From IMCC26077 sp964418325 (GTDB lineage: Bacteria > Actinomycetota > Actinomycetes > Nanopelagicales > Nanopelagicaceae): a stretch of 64,000 nucleotides of DNA. Location of the stretch: assembly GCA_964418325.1 (NCBI GenBank), contig CAYQLC010000003.1:1-64000 (forward strand). Reading direction: 5' to 3'. The notes below the pieces were generated by a model that did no database searches, had not been told where the DNA came from, and saw only the letters and a program-made list of their open reading frames with translations. The first letter of the stretch is position 1; each line of letters opens with the position of its first letter. This document shows, in pieces, positions 51,635 to 60,641 of this stretch. Made by a program: the position numbers and the translations under genes.

Positions 51635-53725
51635 ATGGCCGCCCTGTCGCAACTCTCCTTTCCACGTCACTCAGCGAAAACACAACGCTTCTCTCTAGGC
51701 GCCCCACGGAGTTTCACCGTGTCACCTGATGGCCAACGAGTGATCTTCGTGCGGAGTTTGACAGGAACAGATCGGATTGGGCGCCTGTATCAGTATGACC
51801 TTCGTACCGATATCGAAGAATTGCTCGTTGACCCACTACACCTCTTGGTAGATGGCGAAGAACACCTATCTGTACAAGAGCGTGCGCGACGCGAGCGCAC
51901 TCGTGAAGCCGCGGGCGGTATCACCTCTTACTCCACAGATCAGAGATGTGAAAAAGTGGCTTTCGTACTTTCTGGCAAACTCTATTGTCTTGATGTAACA
52001 ACTAAAAAGGTGACCGAAGAGTCAAGCACTGGTGTAGTGATTGATCCACAACTCTCCCCAGATGGTAGCGCAATTGCATACATCACCCCCGAAGGCCAAC
52101 TTCATCTGACTCGTCATGGCAAAGTTGACGTGCTCTGCACACCAGAAGATGAAAATATCTTTTACGGTACTGCAGAATTTGTCGCTAGTGAAGAAATGTC
52201 TCGCCATCACGGCTTTTGGTGGAGCGCTGATAGTAAATCACTTTTCGTGGAACGTTTTGATCAATCTCCTGTTAAAAAAATCTGGATTAGTGATCCTGCA
52301 GATCCGCAAAGTTCCCCACGCGAGGTGCGCTATCCATTCGTTGGTACGGAGAATGTAATCACCTCACTTTACATCCTTAAACTCGCTGATTTTTCTCGAA
52401 CAGAAATACTCTGGAATCCTGCACACGAATATCTCTGCTCGGTAGTTCCAGGGGATGGCAAGGTGCCGCCATTGATTATGACAATGTCCAGAAATCAACG
52501 ACATGCAGAGATTCTTGCTATTGATTCAGAGAGCGCGCACGCGCGAGTGATTGCTGAAGTAAAGGATTCTGCATGGATTGATTTAGTCAGTGGATTTCCT
52601 GCTTGGAGTCCGTCCGGAGAATTGATTACGCATGTAATTCACGAAAATACCCATGCCATTGCTATAAACGGCGAGGTGGTCACTCCAGCCAATCTACAAG
52701 TCGATGGAATTATCGCGATAGATAGGGATGGCATCACCTTCGCGGGAACTTTTGAGCCCACGCAATCGCATATTTATTGGCGAGGCTGGGGCGGAGAATT
52801 CGAGGTACTCACATCAAAACCTGGGGTTCACATGGCGCGCGCCGCTGGTGGAACGCTCCTACTCATCTCTCGCGATATGGATAGTTATGAAGTCTCTGTG
52901 GTCATCAAGCGCGATGGCCGCTCTCGCTCCATTGCATCGCTCAACGAGAGACCAGAGGTTGATGCAAAGCCGGAGTTCCTTGTTCTTGGCGATCGACAAT
53001 TGCATGCAGCGCTCGTACTTCCGCAAAATCGTGCGGCAAAAGATCTGCCATTGCTCGTTGATCCATATGGTGGACCTGGTCACGCTCGAGTGGTGGAGGC
53101 GAAAAGTGCGTACGCTGAGGCGCAGTGGATCGCAAATCAAGGATTTGCAGTACTTATCGCAGATGGTCGAGGTACTCCACATCGAAATCCGAGTTGGGAA
53201 CGGGAGATTCTGAATGATCTCTCGAGTGCGCCCGTCGAAGATCAAGCAGATGCGGTTTCAGCGCTTATACAAGCGCGACCAGGTTTAATCGATACCGCTC
53301 GTATTGCGATTCGCGGTTGGTCATTTGGTGGTTACTTAGCTGGGCTTGCCGCGATGCGCCGACCAGATATCTTTCGGGCGGCAATTATTGGCGCGCCGGT
53401 AACTGATTTTCGACTTTATGACACTTTCTACACGGAGCGATTCATGGGCCCGGATGACAAGCACCCCAACTATGAAAAATCATCGCTGCTCAATGAAGCT
53501 AAAAATCTCTCGGTTCCGGTAATGATTATTCACGGGATGGTCGATGACAATGTATTAGTCTCAAACTCGCTCAAGCTCTCATCCGCCCTCCTCGAAGCTG
53601 GTAGAGCCCATGAGGTACTTCCACTGACGGGGGTTACACACATGACGCCACAAGAGGTGGTTGCTGAGAACTTGATGTTGCTTGAGTTGGACTTCCTGAA
53701 CCGAGCGTTGCAAATCAATAAGTAG
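51635..53725 (+). CDS. S9-family prolyl oligopeptidase (DPP-IV-like)
   Basis: A 696-residue serine peptidase. The N-terminal half is a DPPIV_N-type beta-propeller; the alpha/beta-hydrolase half carries Ser563 in GWSFGGYLAG, Asp637 or 638 in MVDDNVL and His669 in GVTHMTP. No signal peptide is seen, so it is cytosolic, cutting short peptides after proline or alanine. Acidic residues in YGTAEFVASEEMSRHHG recall the Glu pair that fixes the free N-terminus in DPP-IV. It is a single gene with its own leaderless promoter. Confidence 0.93.
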   Translation: MAALSQLSFPRHSAKTQRFSLGAPRSFTVSPDGQRVIFVRSLTGTDRIGRLYQYDLRTDIEELLVDPLHLLVDGEEHLSVQERARRERTREAAGGITSYSTDQRCEKVAFVLSGKLYCLDVTTKKVTEESSTGVVIDPQLSPDGSAIAYITPEGQLHLTRHGKVDVLCTPEDENIFYGTAEFVASEEMSRHHGFWWSADSKSLFVERFDQSPVKKIWISDPADPQSSPREVRYPFVGTENVITSLYILKLADFSRTEILWNPAHEYLCSVVPGDGKVPPLIMTMSRNQRHAEILAIDSESAHARVIAEVKDSAWIDLVSGFPAWSPSGELITHVIHENTHAIAINGEVVTPANLQVDGIIAIDRDGITFAGTFEPTQSHIYWRGWGGEFEVLTSKPGVHMARAAGGTLLLISRDMDSYEVSVVIKRDGRSRSIASLNERPEVDAKPEFLVLGDRQLHAALVLPQNRAAKDLPLLVDPYGGPGHARVVEAKSAYAEAQWIANQGFAVLIADGRGTPHRNPSWEREILNDLSSAPVEDQADAVSALIQARPGLIDTARIAIRGWSFGGYLAGLAAMRRPDIFRAAIIGAPVTDFRLYDTFYTERFMGPDDKHPNYEKSSLLNEAKNLSVPVMIIHGMVDDNVLVSNSLKLSSALLEAGRAHEVLPLTGVTHMTPQEVVAENLMLLELDFLNRALQINK

Positions 53726-54914
53726 GCAGTGACGTATCAATCTGCTTGGCCCAAGCAATCACGCCACCGCTGACATGAGAGGCGTCAGAAAACCCTGCGC
53801 CCTTAAGTACTGCTAAACACTCTGCAGAACGCACGCCGCTTTTACAGTGCAAGATAATCGGCTTGTCTTGTGGAAGTTTGGCAAGCACCGAACCATCAAG
53901 AAATTCCTGCTTGGGTATGAGCACCGACCCTGGAATCCGTACTATTTCAAATTCTGCCGGCTCGCGCACATCAATGAGTAAGAAGTTATCTTTCTGGTCC
54001 ATCTTATTTTTTAGTTGCTCGACCGAGATGGTTGATCCTGCCACTGCTTCAGTTGCAGCGGTCGAGATAGCTCCGCAGAATCCCTCGTAATCCTCAAGGA
54101 GCTCTCTTTGAGTTGCGTTAGGTCCGCAGAGAACACAATTAGGATCCTTTCGAATTTTGACCTTTCGATAGCTCATTTCCAAAGCGTCATAGATCATCAA
54201 TTCGCCGATGAGTGGCTCGCCAATTCCGGTGAGCAACTTGATTGCTTCGGTCACTTGAATTGAGCCAATTGATGCACAGAGCACTCCGAGTACGCCACCC
54301 TCGGCGCAGCTGGGAACCATTCCTGGTGGTGGTGGCTCGGGATAAAGACAGCGATAGCAGGGGCCATGCTCTGCCCAGAAGACGCTTGCCTGACCATCAA
54401 AGCGGTAAATCGATCCCCATACATAAGGTTTGCCAAGGAGAACTGCAGCATCGTTGACCATGTAACGCGTGGCAAAATTGTCGGTTCCATCGATAATCAA
54501 GTCATACTGAGCAAACAACTCCATAACATTGGAGTTATCAAGACGAGTCTCGTGAATTATCACCTTGGTATAGGGATTAATTTCCGCAATACTCTCGGCA
54601 GCGCTATGGGCTTTGCTCTTTCCGATATCGCTCTGTCCGTGAATAATTTGACGCTGCAGATTGGATTCATCGACGACATCGAATTCAACGATTCCTAAAG
54701 TGCCCACGCCAGCAGCTGCCAAATACATCAATGCCGGCGAACCCAATCCACCAGCGCCTACGCAGAGGACCTTGGCGGCCATTAAGCGACGTTGACCATC
54801 CATTGCAACATCGGGGATTATCAAATGGCGGCTATAGCGACGAACCTGATCGACGGTGAGCGGCGGCCCCGGCTCCACTAAAGGTGGTAAGGGTGCTTTG
54901 ATGGGAAGGCTCAC
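53715..54914 (-). CDS. moeZ: MoeZ-type adenylyltransferase/sulfurtransferase
   Basis: Activates the C-terminus of small sulfur carriers (MoaD, ThiS, CysO type) by adenylation, then sulfurates them. The 399 residues comprise an E1-like domain with CVGAGGLGSPALMYLA (about 51-66) and the zinc pairs CYRC and CVLC, and a C-terminal rhodanese domain with the active cysteine in LHCKSGVRS (about 358-366). Next to the TetR and DUF3107 genes it matches the Rv3206c-Rv3208A order. The start is GTG 54914; its end overlaps the convergent peptidase gene. Confidence 0.94.
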   Translation of the reverse strand: MSLPIKAPLPPLVEPGPPLTVDQVRRYSRHLIIPDVAMDGQRRLMAAKVLCVGAGGLGSPALMYLAAAGVGTLGIVEFDVVDESNLQRQIIHGQSDIGKSKAHSAAESIAEINPYTKVIIHETRLDNSNVMELFAQYDLIIDGTDNFATRYMVNDAAVLLGKPYVWGSIYRFDGQASVFWAEHGPCYRCLYPEPPPPGMVPSCAEGGVLGVLCASIGSIQVTEAIKLLTGIGEPLIGELMIYDALEMSYRKVKIRKDPNCVLCGPNATQRELLEDYEGFCGAISTAATEAVAGSTISVEQLKNKMDQKDNFLLIDVREPAEFEIVRIPGSVLIPKQEFLDGSVLAKLPQDKPIILHCKSGVRSAECLAVLKGAGFSDASHVSGGVIAWAKQIDTSLPTY

Positions 54915-54960
54915 ACCCCTACTCTGCCACGTTTATTTACCCTCGCTCCACTCGAAGGCC

Positions 54961-54966
54961 TACCAT
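54961..54966 (+). promoter_or_regulatory. -10 box, leaderless start of the TetR gene
   Basis: TACCAT, 7 nt before the ATG at 54974; TTTACC lies about 19 bases further upstream as a possible -35. Confidence 0.5.
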
Positions 54967-54973
54967 CGACCCC

Positions 54974-55594
54974 ATGAGCGATACCAAGGCGCGTTTACCT
55001 CGCGATGAACGGCGAGCGCAATTACTAACAGCCGCCCTTGAAGTCTTCACCTCAGCTGGCTACCACGCCGCGGCTATGGATGAGATAGCAGATCGAGCCG
55101 GGGTGAGTAAACCGGTGCTCTACCAACACTTTCCCAGCAAACTCGATCTTTATCTGGCTGTCCTAGACCTCCATGTCGATCAATTGGTCTACTCCATTCA
55201 GCGCGCAATCGCCTCGACTCAAGATAATGCTGACCGGGTTCGAGCAACTGTTGATGCATATTTTAATTTCATTGAAGAGGAGGGCGAGGCCTATCGCCTT
55301 CTCTTTGAGAGTGATATGAGCGTGGAACCTGCCGTTCGCGAACGCCTTACTCGTATGACATACGATTGCGCAGCCGCTGTGAGTGCAGTAATCGCTGCCG
55401 ACACTGGAATACCTGACGAGGCAGCAATGCTGCTTGGAATTGGTTTGGTAGGAACTGCACAATTCACTGCGCGCTATTGGCTTGAGCGCGATGGACGCGT
55501 GCCACGTGAGGAAGCCGCGCGTCTTGTAGCCAATCTCCAGTGGCGCGGCATCTCCGGATATCCACGCTCACTTGACGAGCGCAACAAGAGATAA
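54974..55594 (+). CDS. TetR-family regulator
   Basis: A 206-residue repressor-type protein. The DNA-binding helix-turn-helix is in residues 8-55, with MDEIADRAGVSKPVLYQHF the recognition part; the rest is a helical ligand-binding domain. It corresponds by position and sequence type to Rv3208, which lies by moeB1 and the DUF3107 gene in M. tuberculosis. Ligand and targets are unknown. It may control its divergent neighbour moeZ. Confidence 0.9.
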   Translation: MSDTKARLPRDERRAQLLTAALEVFTSAGYHAAAMDEIADRAGVSKPVLYQHFPSKLDLYLAVLDLHVDQLVYSIQRAIASTQDNADRVRATVDAYFNFIEEEGEAYRLLFESDMSVEPAVRERLTRMTYDCAAAVSAVIAADTGIPDEAAMLLGIGLVGTAQFTARYWLERDGRVPREEAARLVANLQWRGISGYPRSLDERNKR

Positions 55595-55599
55595 CTAGG

Positions 55600-55605
55600 T
55601 AGGCT
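55600..55605 (+). promoter_or_regulatory. -10 box, leaderless start of the DUF3107 gene
   Basis: TAGGCT, 6 nt before the ATG at 55612, so DUF3107 can be made independently of the TetR gene. Confidence 0.55.
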
Positions 55606-55611
55606 GAGAAT

Positions 55612-55890
55612 ATGAGCGCAAAAAAGAGTGCAGAATCCGCAACTGCAGCAGTTGCAGGCGGCAAGGTTGAAGTTCGAATCGGAATTACCGATTCGCCTCG
55701 TGAACTGACAATCGAATTGACCAATACCGCCGATGACATTGAAGCAACAGTCGCACGCGCGCTACATGAGGGTTCACACATTGCCTTTACCGATGAAAAA
55801 GGGCGACGGTTGATTGTGCCGGCAACCAAGGTTGGTTTCGTCGAAGTGAGCGCACGTTCTGAGCGTAAAGTCGGTTTTGGTACCAACTGA
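55612..55890 (+). CDS. DUF3107 family protein
   Basis: A 92-residue actinobacterial protein (Rv3208A/TB9.4-like). VEVRIGITDSPRELTIEL (about 19-36) and the C-terminal DEKGRRLIVPATKVGFVEV (about 62-80) are typical; the N-terminal 17 residues are a low-complexity extension rich in Ala and Ser. Function unknown, but the family is near-universal in the phylum. It ends one base before the convergent ParA-like gene. Confidence 0.9.
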   Translation: MSAKKSAESATAAVAGGKVEVRIGITDSPRELTIELTNTADDIEATVARALHEGSHIAFTDEKGRRLIVPATKVGFVEVSARSERKVGFGTN

Positions 55891-55891
55891 T

Positions 55892-56596
55892 TTAGAGCAA
55901 GTCGTAAGTAATTTCTCGATACCGGCCGGCTAAATCACTCGCCTTCTTAAAGGTCAGTAGCGACTGACCAGCAACCACTGCATCGAGTATGAGTGGGCTC
56001 TTGGGTATTCCGGGATCAATCACAGTTTTACCAAATTTAGCTTTGAGCTCGAGAATCATTTCATTACCATGCTTAGAGCGAGCCTCAACCATCGTAGGCA
56101 ACACCGCTCGAACTTTTCCTCGATAACGCTTACTTGCCTGGGCAATCTGAAGGGCTCCTCGCATCGATAGCAAATCCAAGCGCGTGGGAATGATGATTTC
56201 ATCAGCGGCAGCAAGTACGCATTGGTTGAGCTCACTTAATCCAGAACCTGAATCGATGATGACTAGGTCATACTCGAACTTCTGTAAAGCGTTAAAGAGA
56301 ACTTCTCGGTTTTTTACTGGGATTGCTTCAGATAATTTTGGACTGGCAGGAATCAGATCAACTCGTTCTTCAGTTTGATGAATCATGCCCAGTGCGCGCT
56401 CGCGCCCAGAAAAAATGTCGTAAACGGTCCGAACTGCCCTCTCTTTGCCCATAGTGAAGGTCAAAGCTCCTTGCGGATCACAATCAACAAGCAACACCTT
56501 TCGTCCATATTCAGAGAAGGCCACCGCCAGGCAGTGCGCACTTGTCGTGCGCCCCACTCCACCGGCGGAATTCATCACGGCAACAATTCGACTCAT
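55892..56596 (-). CDS. ParA/Soj-like protein with altered P-loop
   Basis: A 234-residue ParA-fold protein. The N-terminal P-loop reads NSAGGVGRTTSA (8-19): the ParA signature lysine (KGG) is Ala and the Walker A lysine is Arg. The rest is intact, with LLVDCDPQGAL (about 35-45), LVIIDSGSGLSEL and EIIIPTRLDLLSMRGA. It may bind nucleotide poorly, or act as a scaffold. The M. tuberculosis counterpart by position could be Rv3213c. It overlaps the MpaB-like gene by ATGA; no parB is near. Confidence 0.88.
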   Translation of the reverse strand: MSRIVAVMNSAGGVGRTTSAHCLAVAFSEYGRKVLLVDCDPQGALTFTMGKERAVRTVYDIFSGRERALGMIHQTEERVDLIPASPKLSEAIPVKNREVLFNALQKFEYDLVIIDSGSGLSELNQCVLAAADEIIIPTRLDLLSMRGALQIAQASKRYRGKVRAVLPTMVEARSKHGNEMILELKAKFGKTVIDPGIPKSPLILDAVVAGQSLLTFKKASDLAGRYREITYDLL

Positions 56597-57357
56597 CGCG
56601 CACCCACTCGTGCATAAGGGCTCGTACGCATAAATTCAGGGAGCCGTAACGCATTATTACGAAAAGCCACAAGCGCTCGATTTGTCGCACTCTCTTGTCC
56701 GGGAAATGTTGGCCAGCCATACATATCTCGCGCCCAGCGCGGTAGGGAGGCAGCAGCGAGGGTAGCGACCGAAGCCCATAATGCAGTCGCAGGTGTCGCA
56801 AAGCGAATCACTGGTGACATCGGTGGGAAGGTGAGAAAGACTGCTGTGCGTTTGGCTTCGTCGGTGGCGGAAAGTTTTGATCTGATTTCATCCATGTAAT
56901 TCTGAAGTTCAAGATAAGAACTGGGGATGCTCGCACGGTGCACGCCCACCAGTTCGGCAAAGATCACCATCTGGTACAAATAATCATCGATGTCAGAGGT
57001 GGAAAGCGGCATACCCGACCGTTTTGCTACATCAACAAAGGCATCCACCATCGAGGTATGCACCCAGAGCAGCTCCTCCTGGGTATCCAAGCCAAGGCGG
57101 CGATGAATCATTCGAACTCGCTCGGCTGCCCGGTCAACCTCGTCACGAGAGCCGTAAGTCACCAGAGCTACATACTCGCCAGTGCGGCGCAATCTGCCCC
57201 ACGCATCATCACGAAAATCGGAGTACTTTGCCACCCCGGCCATCGCGACGGGATGAAGCGCCTGTTCCATGAGCGCACGAATTCCACCAACGATCAACGC
57301 TGGATCAGAATGAACTTTCGCGACGATTGAATCCGGCGCGAAATATCCCTCTTTCAC
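56593..57357 (-). CDS. MpaB/DUF2236-family oxygenase-like protein
   Basis: A 254-residue helical protein of the group once called DUF2236, which contains latex-clearing protein and the mycophenolic acid enzyme MpaB. The family residues are seen in LMEQALHPVAMAGVAKYSDF (29-48), YVALVTYGS and VRMIHRRL...LWVHTSMVDAF (about 80-108), whose histidines bind haem in characterised members. Substrate unknown. The start is GTG 57357 with a good AAAGGAG site, and it is coupled to the ParA-like gene. Confidence 0.85.
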   Translation of the reverse strand: MKEGYFAPDSIVAKVHSDPALIVGGIRALMEQALHPVAMAGVAKYSDFRDDAWGRLRRTGEYVALVTYGSRDEVDRAAERVRMIHRRLGLDTQEELLWVHTSMVDAFVDVAKRSGMPLSTSDIDDYLYQMVIFAELVGVHRASIPSSYLELQNYMDEIRSKLSATDEAKRTAVFLTFPPMSPVIRFATPATALWASVATLAAASLPRWARDMYGWPTFPGQESATNRALVAFRNNALRLPEFMRTSPYARVGAR

Positions 57358-57407
57358 AAGTAAGACTCCTTTGGAAAACTGCGTGACAAGAACTGACTTG
57401 TTCTCAT

Positions 57408-58214
57408 CTACTGTTCATCGAGCCCGGCCCATGGTTGCGCGGGAGCTCGATCGGCATCACTGCATATCCGAGCGTAATCGCAATATGCGCAAAGCGCTCC
57501 CGGAGTGGCTGGGAAGCGTTCTGCCGCCGTCGCTTCCAGCGCCTCCGCAGCGATTCGTTCCGCGCGTTTGATATGGCGTGCGAGAGAGTCATCGTCATGA
57601 CGAAATGCAACTTTGGTATCCGATGGTAGGTGGTGAAGTTCTACAGTTCGACAGCGCTTACGTAGGGTTCGTTCTGCGCCTAGCGCGTAGATAGCTAGCG
57701 CCAACGAACCGCCAGTCTCAGCCTCATCTGGAGGCCGCTTTCCGGTCTTGTAATCGATGATTACTAATTCCCCATCCCGTTCATCAATTCGATCGACCCG
57801 CCCTGATAACGAGAGATGTTCCGTGGTAGTACTTACCGTTCGCTCAAGTCCGCGTGGCTCAATGTGTGGATCAACCTTTGCAAGGTATTCACGGACCCAA
57901 TTCTGCGCTCGAAATCGGTAGCGATCGGATTGCTCTTCATCGCGAAATCCTTCGTTACGCCAATGCTTTATTACTAACTCAGCACCTTTTTCGACCGTTC
58001 TTAACTCGGTAGCAAGGGTGAACCACTCTCGTAACGCGTTATGTACAGCGCTTCCCATACTGGTGTGCCCCCAGGGCCCGCCGCGTGGCGGTTTAGGAGC
58101 GTCGATGTAGGTGTACCGATATTTCTTTGGGCAATCGAGCCAGGTTTCTAGGCGATACGGAGTGCAGGCAAAGAGCTTTTCTGGCATCCCTTCAAATGAT
58201 TGTTGATCGCTCAT
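57408..58214 (-). CDS. RecB-type PD-(D/E)XK nuclease with iron-sulfur cysteines
   Basis: A 268-residue single-domain exonuclease related to Cas4 and the nuclease part of AddB/RecB. The nuclease residues are His58 (GSAVHNAL), Asp141 (GRVDRID), Asp154 and Lys156 (VIIDYKTGK). Cys28 with Cys242, Cys245 and Cys251 (CAYCDYARIC) would hold a 4Fe-4S cluster. No cas gene or CRISPR array is near, so a DNA-repair role is expected. It overlaps marC upstream by ATGA. Confidence 0.9.
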   Translation of the reverse strand: MSDQQSFEGMPEKLFACTPYRLETWLDCPKKYRYTYIDAPKPPRGGPWGHTSMGSAVHNALREWFTLATELRTVEKGAELVIKHWRNEGFRDEEQSDRYRFRAQNWVREYLAKVDPHIEPRGLERTVSTTTEHLSLSGRVDRIDERDGELVIIDYKTGKRPPDEAETGGSLALAIYALGAERTLRKRCRTVELHHLPSDTKVAFRHDDDSLARHIKRAERIAAEALEATAAERFPATPGALCAYCDYARICSDADRAPAQPWAGLDEQ

Positions 58215-58849
58215 GCGTTAATAAATGCACGGACTGAATCGGCAATCATCTGAACTGCGATTGCAGCCAACAGCAGACCTGCAATGCGCGCGATCAATGT
58301 CACACCCGACTTCTTGATGATTTTGATAATTCCAGTGGAGTAGGCCAGAACCAAACCAAGGAAGATATGCAGGATGACGATTGCGACCAAGAGTGCAGCC
58401 ATCATCTCTGCCGAACCCGTCGAATCGGAGGTCGCTTGTTTAACGAAGATGATCGTTGCAACAATCGCACCTGGTCCGGCAAGTAACGGAGTTCCCAATG
58501 GCACAAGGGCGACGTTGACATCGCTATCGTTAGCCGGCTTCCGTTCATTTCCGATAAGCAGGTCAAGAGCCACAAGTAAGAGAAGTAATCCCCCCGCACC
58601 TTGTAGCGCTGGTAACGAAATCTTCAAGTAGTCAAGGATGAACTGACCAAATAACGCGAAGACGATGATGACAAGCAGTGAAACGCTCGCCGTTTTCCAT
58701 GCCAAACGCCGCTGCTCTTCGACTGAATACTTCGATACTAAGGAGAGGAAAATCGGCATCACCCCTGGCGGGTCAATAATCACAATCAATGTGACGAACA
58801 CTTGGATGCCAAAGGTCAGAGCGCTGACTGTGCTCAGACTCGCATTCAT
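58211..58849 (-). CDS. MarC-family membrane protein
   Basis: A 212-residue protein with six membrane segments typical of MarC (UPF0056). IDPPGVMPIFLSL (about 25-37) and the later VPLGTPLLAGPGAI (about 116-129) are family signatures. Despite the name, a role in multiple antibiotic resistance is not supported for the family. It overlaps the PHP gene and the nuclease gene by ATGA on either side. Confidence 0.92.
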   Translation of the reverse strand: MNASLSTVSALTFGIQVFVTLIVIIDPPGVMPIFLSLVSKYSVEEQRRLAWKTASVSLLVIIVFALFGQFILDYLKISLPALQGAGGLLLLLVALDLLIGNERKPANDSDVNVALVPLGTPLLAGPGAIVATIIFVKQATSDSTGSAEMMAALLVAIVILHIFLGLVLAYSTGIIKIIKKSGVTLIARIAGLLLAAIAVQMIADSVRAFINA

Positions 58850-59697
58850 ACCGAAAACACCTCACATCCGCTCCCACGGTTGAGGATACCCTCCCAGACC
58901 TCAGGCGCAGTGACCTCCATGGCAAGTCGCTGGCCAACGCTGACACCGTGATAATCACTTGAGCCAGTCGCAAAGATGTTCAGCGAATCTGCTAGTTCAC
59001 GGAGACTTAACCGCGCTTGTTGGTCATGGTCACGATGATCTACTTCGACGCCATCTAATCCTTGTTCGACTAACGAGGCGATGTCATCGAGTGCATAAAT
59101 ATCACCACGTGTTCCAGCCAAACCATGTGCCAAGATGCTCACTCCACCTGCATTCTTAATCGCAGCAATCGCCTCTTCGGGAGCAGGCGCTAAATGGCCT
59201 ACATAGAAGGGTGAGTCATTGTGTAGGTAGCGAGTGAATGCTTCCTCTCGACTGGCTACCACTCCTAGTGCAATCAAAGCATCTGCTAGATGGGGTCGAC
59301 CGACTGTGGCGGCGCCATCAGCGCGTGCTGCAACATCATCAAATGTGACATCAATCCCGGCATCATTGAGGAGCTGAATGATCTTTTTCATCCTAGGTAT
59401 TCGATCATCACGAGTTAGCGACATCATTTCTGCAAGGCGATGATCTTCCGGATCAAAGAGATACCCGAGCATGTGCACGCTCATGCCAGATGATGTCCGA
59501 CAGGAAATCTCAGCTCCAGGAACGATAGTAAGTGCACCACTCCCGGAATGATTACGTAAACGTTGCCAACTCTCCACAGTATCGTGATCAGTGATCGCTA
59601 ATACGGAGATTTTCTCAATTATTGCGCGTTGAACTAACTCGTCTGGGGAGTCTAGCCCGTCACTGAGGTTGGTATGTGCATGGAGATCAATCAACAT
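58846..59697 (-). CDS. PHP-domain phosphoesterase (3',5'-nucleoside bisphosphate phosphatase type)
   Basis: A 283-residue metal phosphatase. Metal-binding motifs are DLHAHTNLSDG (4-14), ITDHDT (about 38-43), GAEISC, HGLAG and the final SDYHG. Family members split 3',5'-bisphosphonucleotides such as pAp, a by-product of sulfate assimilation and acyl-carrier loading, or trim short RNAs. The ATG at 59697 overlaps the transporter gene by 11 bases; the longer reading to 59751 would overlap it further. Confidence 0.9.
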   Translation of the reverse strand: MLIDLHAHTNLSDGLDSPDELVQRAIIEKISVLAITDHDTVESWQRLRNHSGSGALTIVPGAEISCRTSSGMSVHMLGYLFDPEDHRLAEMMSLTRDDRIPRMKKIIQLLNDAGIDVTFDDVAARADGAATVGRPHLADALIALGVVASREEAFTRYLHNDSPFYVGHLAPAPEEAIAAIKNAGGVSILAHGLAGTRGDIYALDDIASLVEQGLDGVEVDHRDHDQQARLSLRELADSLNIFATGSSDYHGVSVGQRLAMEVTAPEVWEGILNRGSGCEVFSV

Positions 59698-60610
59698 TGG
59701 TGCGCTCGCCTTGAAGTTGCGTGGTTCGAGTGGCGACCAAGCCACTTCCAAAGATCAGTAGCGCAATTCCCGGAATAATTCCCGCTGGTGGAATCTGATC
59801 TAACCACCATGCTGCTAGTAACGCGCCTACCGGAACTTCAAAAAAGACAATGAGTGAGACAACTGCAGGATTGACCCGTACCAGAACTTGATTGAACAAT
59901 GTGTGGCCAAGTAGCTGTGCCCCTACTATCAAACCAAGAATGAGAAGCCATTCTGATTGCGGATAATTCGTTAGCGATGCTCCGCTTGGAATGACAAATA
60001 CCAGACAAGTCAAGGCACAAACGAGATAGCAGATTGCCGTGTAGGTTGTCGTCGAAACATTTTTTTGAACATGTGAACCTGCCGTAACATACGCAGCTGC
60101 AAGTGCACCACCGAGTAATGCCACAAGATCCCCGATGAGCGACCGTGTTGAAAACGACCAATCGACTCCAGTAATGATCAGTACACCAATCATCGAGATC
60201 CCCATTCCAGCCCAGACTCGATGATCAACTCTCCGACCTTTATAACGAAGCCAGAGCGCAACAAAAATAGGTTGCGTTGCCGTCAAAGCCGTACCGCTAG
60301 CCACGCTCGTCATGCGCATTGAATAGAAGAAGCAGATGAAATGGAGGGCAAGAAAAACTCCGGCAAGAATTGACCAACCCCACGAAATTTTCGATAGCCG
60401 TCGCCACTCTCCTTTGATGATTGCAAATGGCAAGGTGATGAGAGAGCCCCCGAGATTTCGCCAGAAAATTGCTACGGGAACTGCCATCGTGCCCCATGCA
60501 ATCAGCGGTCCTGAGGTCCCGATTCCAATAACTCCAATAGCAAGCCGGAGCAAATCGGCGCCTGCTATGGGTGATCGCATCCGTCGCTGAGGAGCACCAT
60601 GCGAAGTCAT
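59687..60610 (-). CDS. EamA-family (DMT) transporter
   Basis: A 307-residue transporter with ten membrane segments in two EamA repeats, beginning RLAIGVIGIGTSGPLIAWG; the GTSGP motif marks helix 1. DMT carriers export amino acids or other metabolites, and this one's substrate is unknown. The true start is ATG 60610, since the upstream 187 codons are antisense to the CBS gene and the TAGGGT box lies 7 nt before this ATG. It heads an operon with PHP, MarC and the nuclease. Confidence 0.9.
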   Translation of the reverse strand: MTSHGAPQRRMRSPIAGADLLRLAIGVIGIGTSGPLIAWGTMAVPVAIFWRNLGGSLITLPFAIIKGEWRRLSKISWGWSILAGVFLALHFICFFYSMRMTSVASGTALTATQPIFVALWLRYKGRRVDHRVWAGMGISMIGVLIITGVDWSFSTRSLIGDLVALLGGALAAAYVTAGSHVQKNVSTTTYTAICYLVCALTCLVFVIPSGASLTNYPQSEWLLILGLIVGAQLLGHTLFNQVLVRVNPAVVSLIVFFEVPVGALLAAWWLDQIPPAGIIPGIALLIFGSGLVATRTTQLQGERTNVD

Positions 60611-60617
60611 GAGGAAG

Positions 60618-60623
60618 ACCCTA
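60618..60623 (-). promoter_or_regulatory. -10 box, leaderless start of the EamA gene
   Basis: TAGGGT on the minus strand, 7 nt before the ATG at 60610. Five bases separate it from the divergent box. Confidence 0.5.
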
Positions 60624-60628
60624 ACCGG

Positions 60629-60634
60629 TACCCT
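60629..60634 (+). promoter_or_regulatory. -10 box, leaderless start of the CBS gene
   Basis: TACCCT, 7 nt before the ATG at 60642. It favours that ATG over 60609. Confidence 0.5.
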
Positions 60635-60641
60635 TGGCGCT

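Noticed and set aside
57389..57406. Terminator between MpaB-like and nuclease genes
   Set aside because: Only five pairs (ACAAG/CTTGT), no T-run in the right place.
57408..58214. Cas4 and a CRISPR locus
   Set aside because: No cas neighbours and no spaced direct repeats anywhere in the window.
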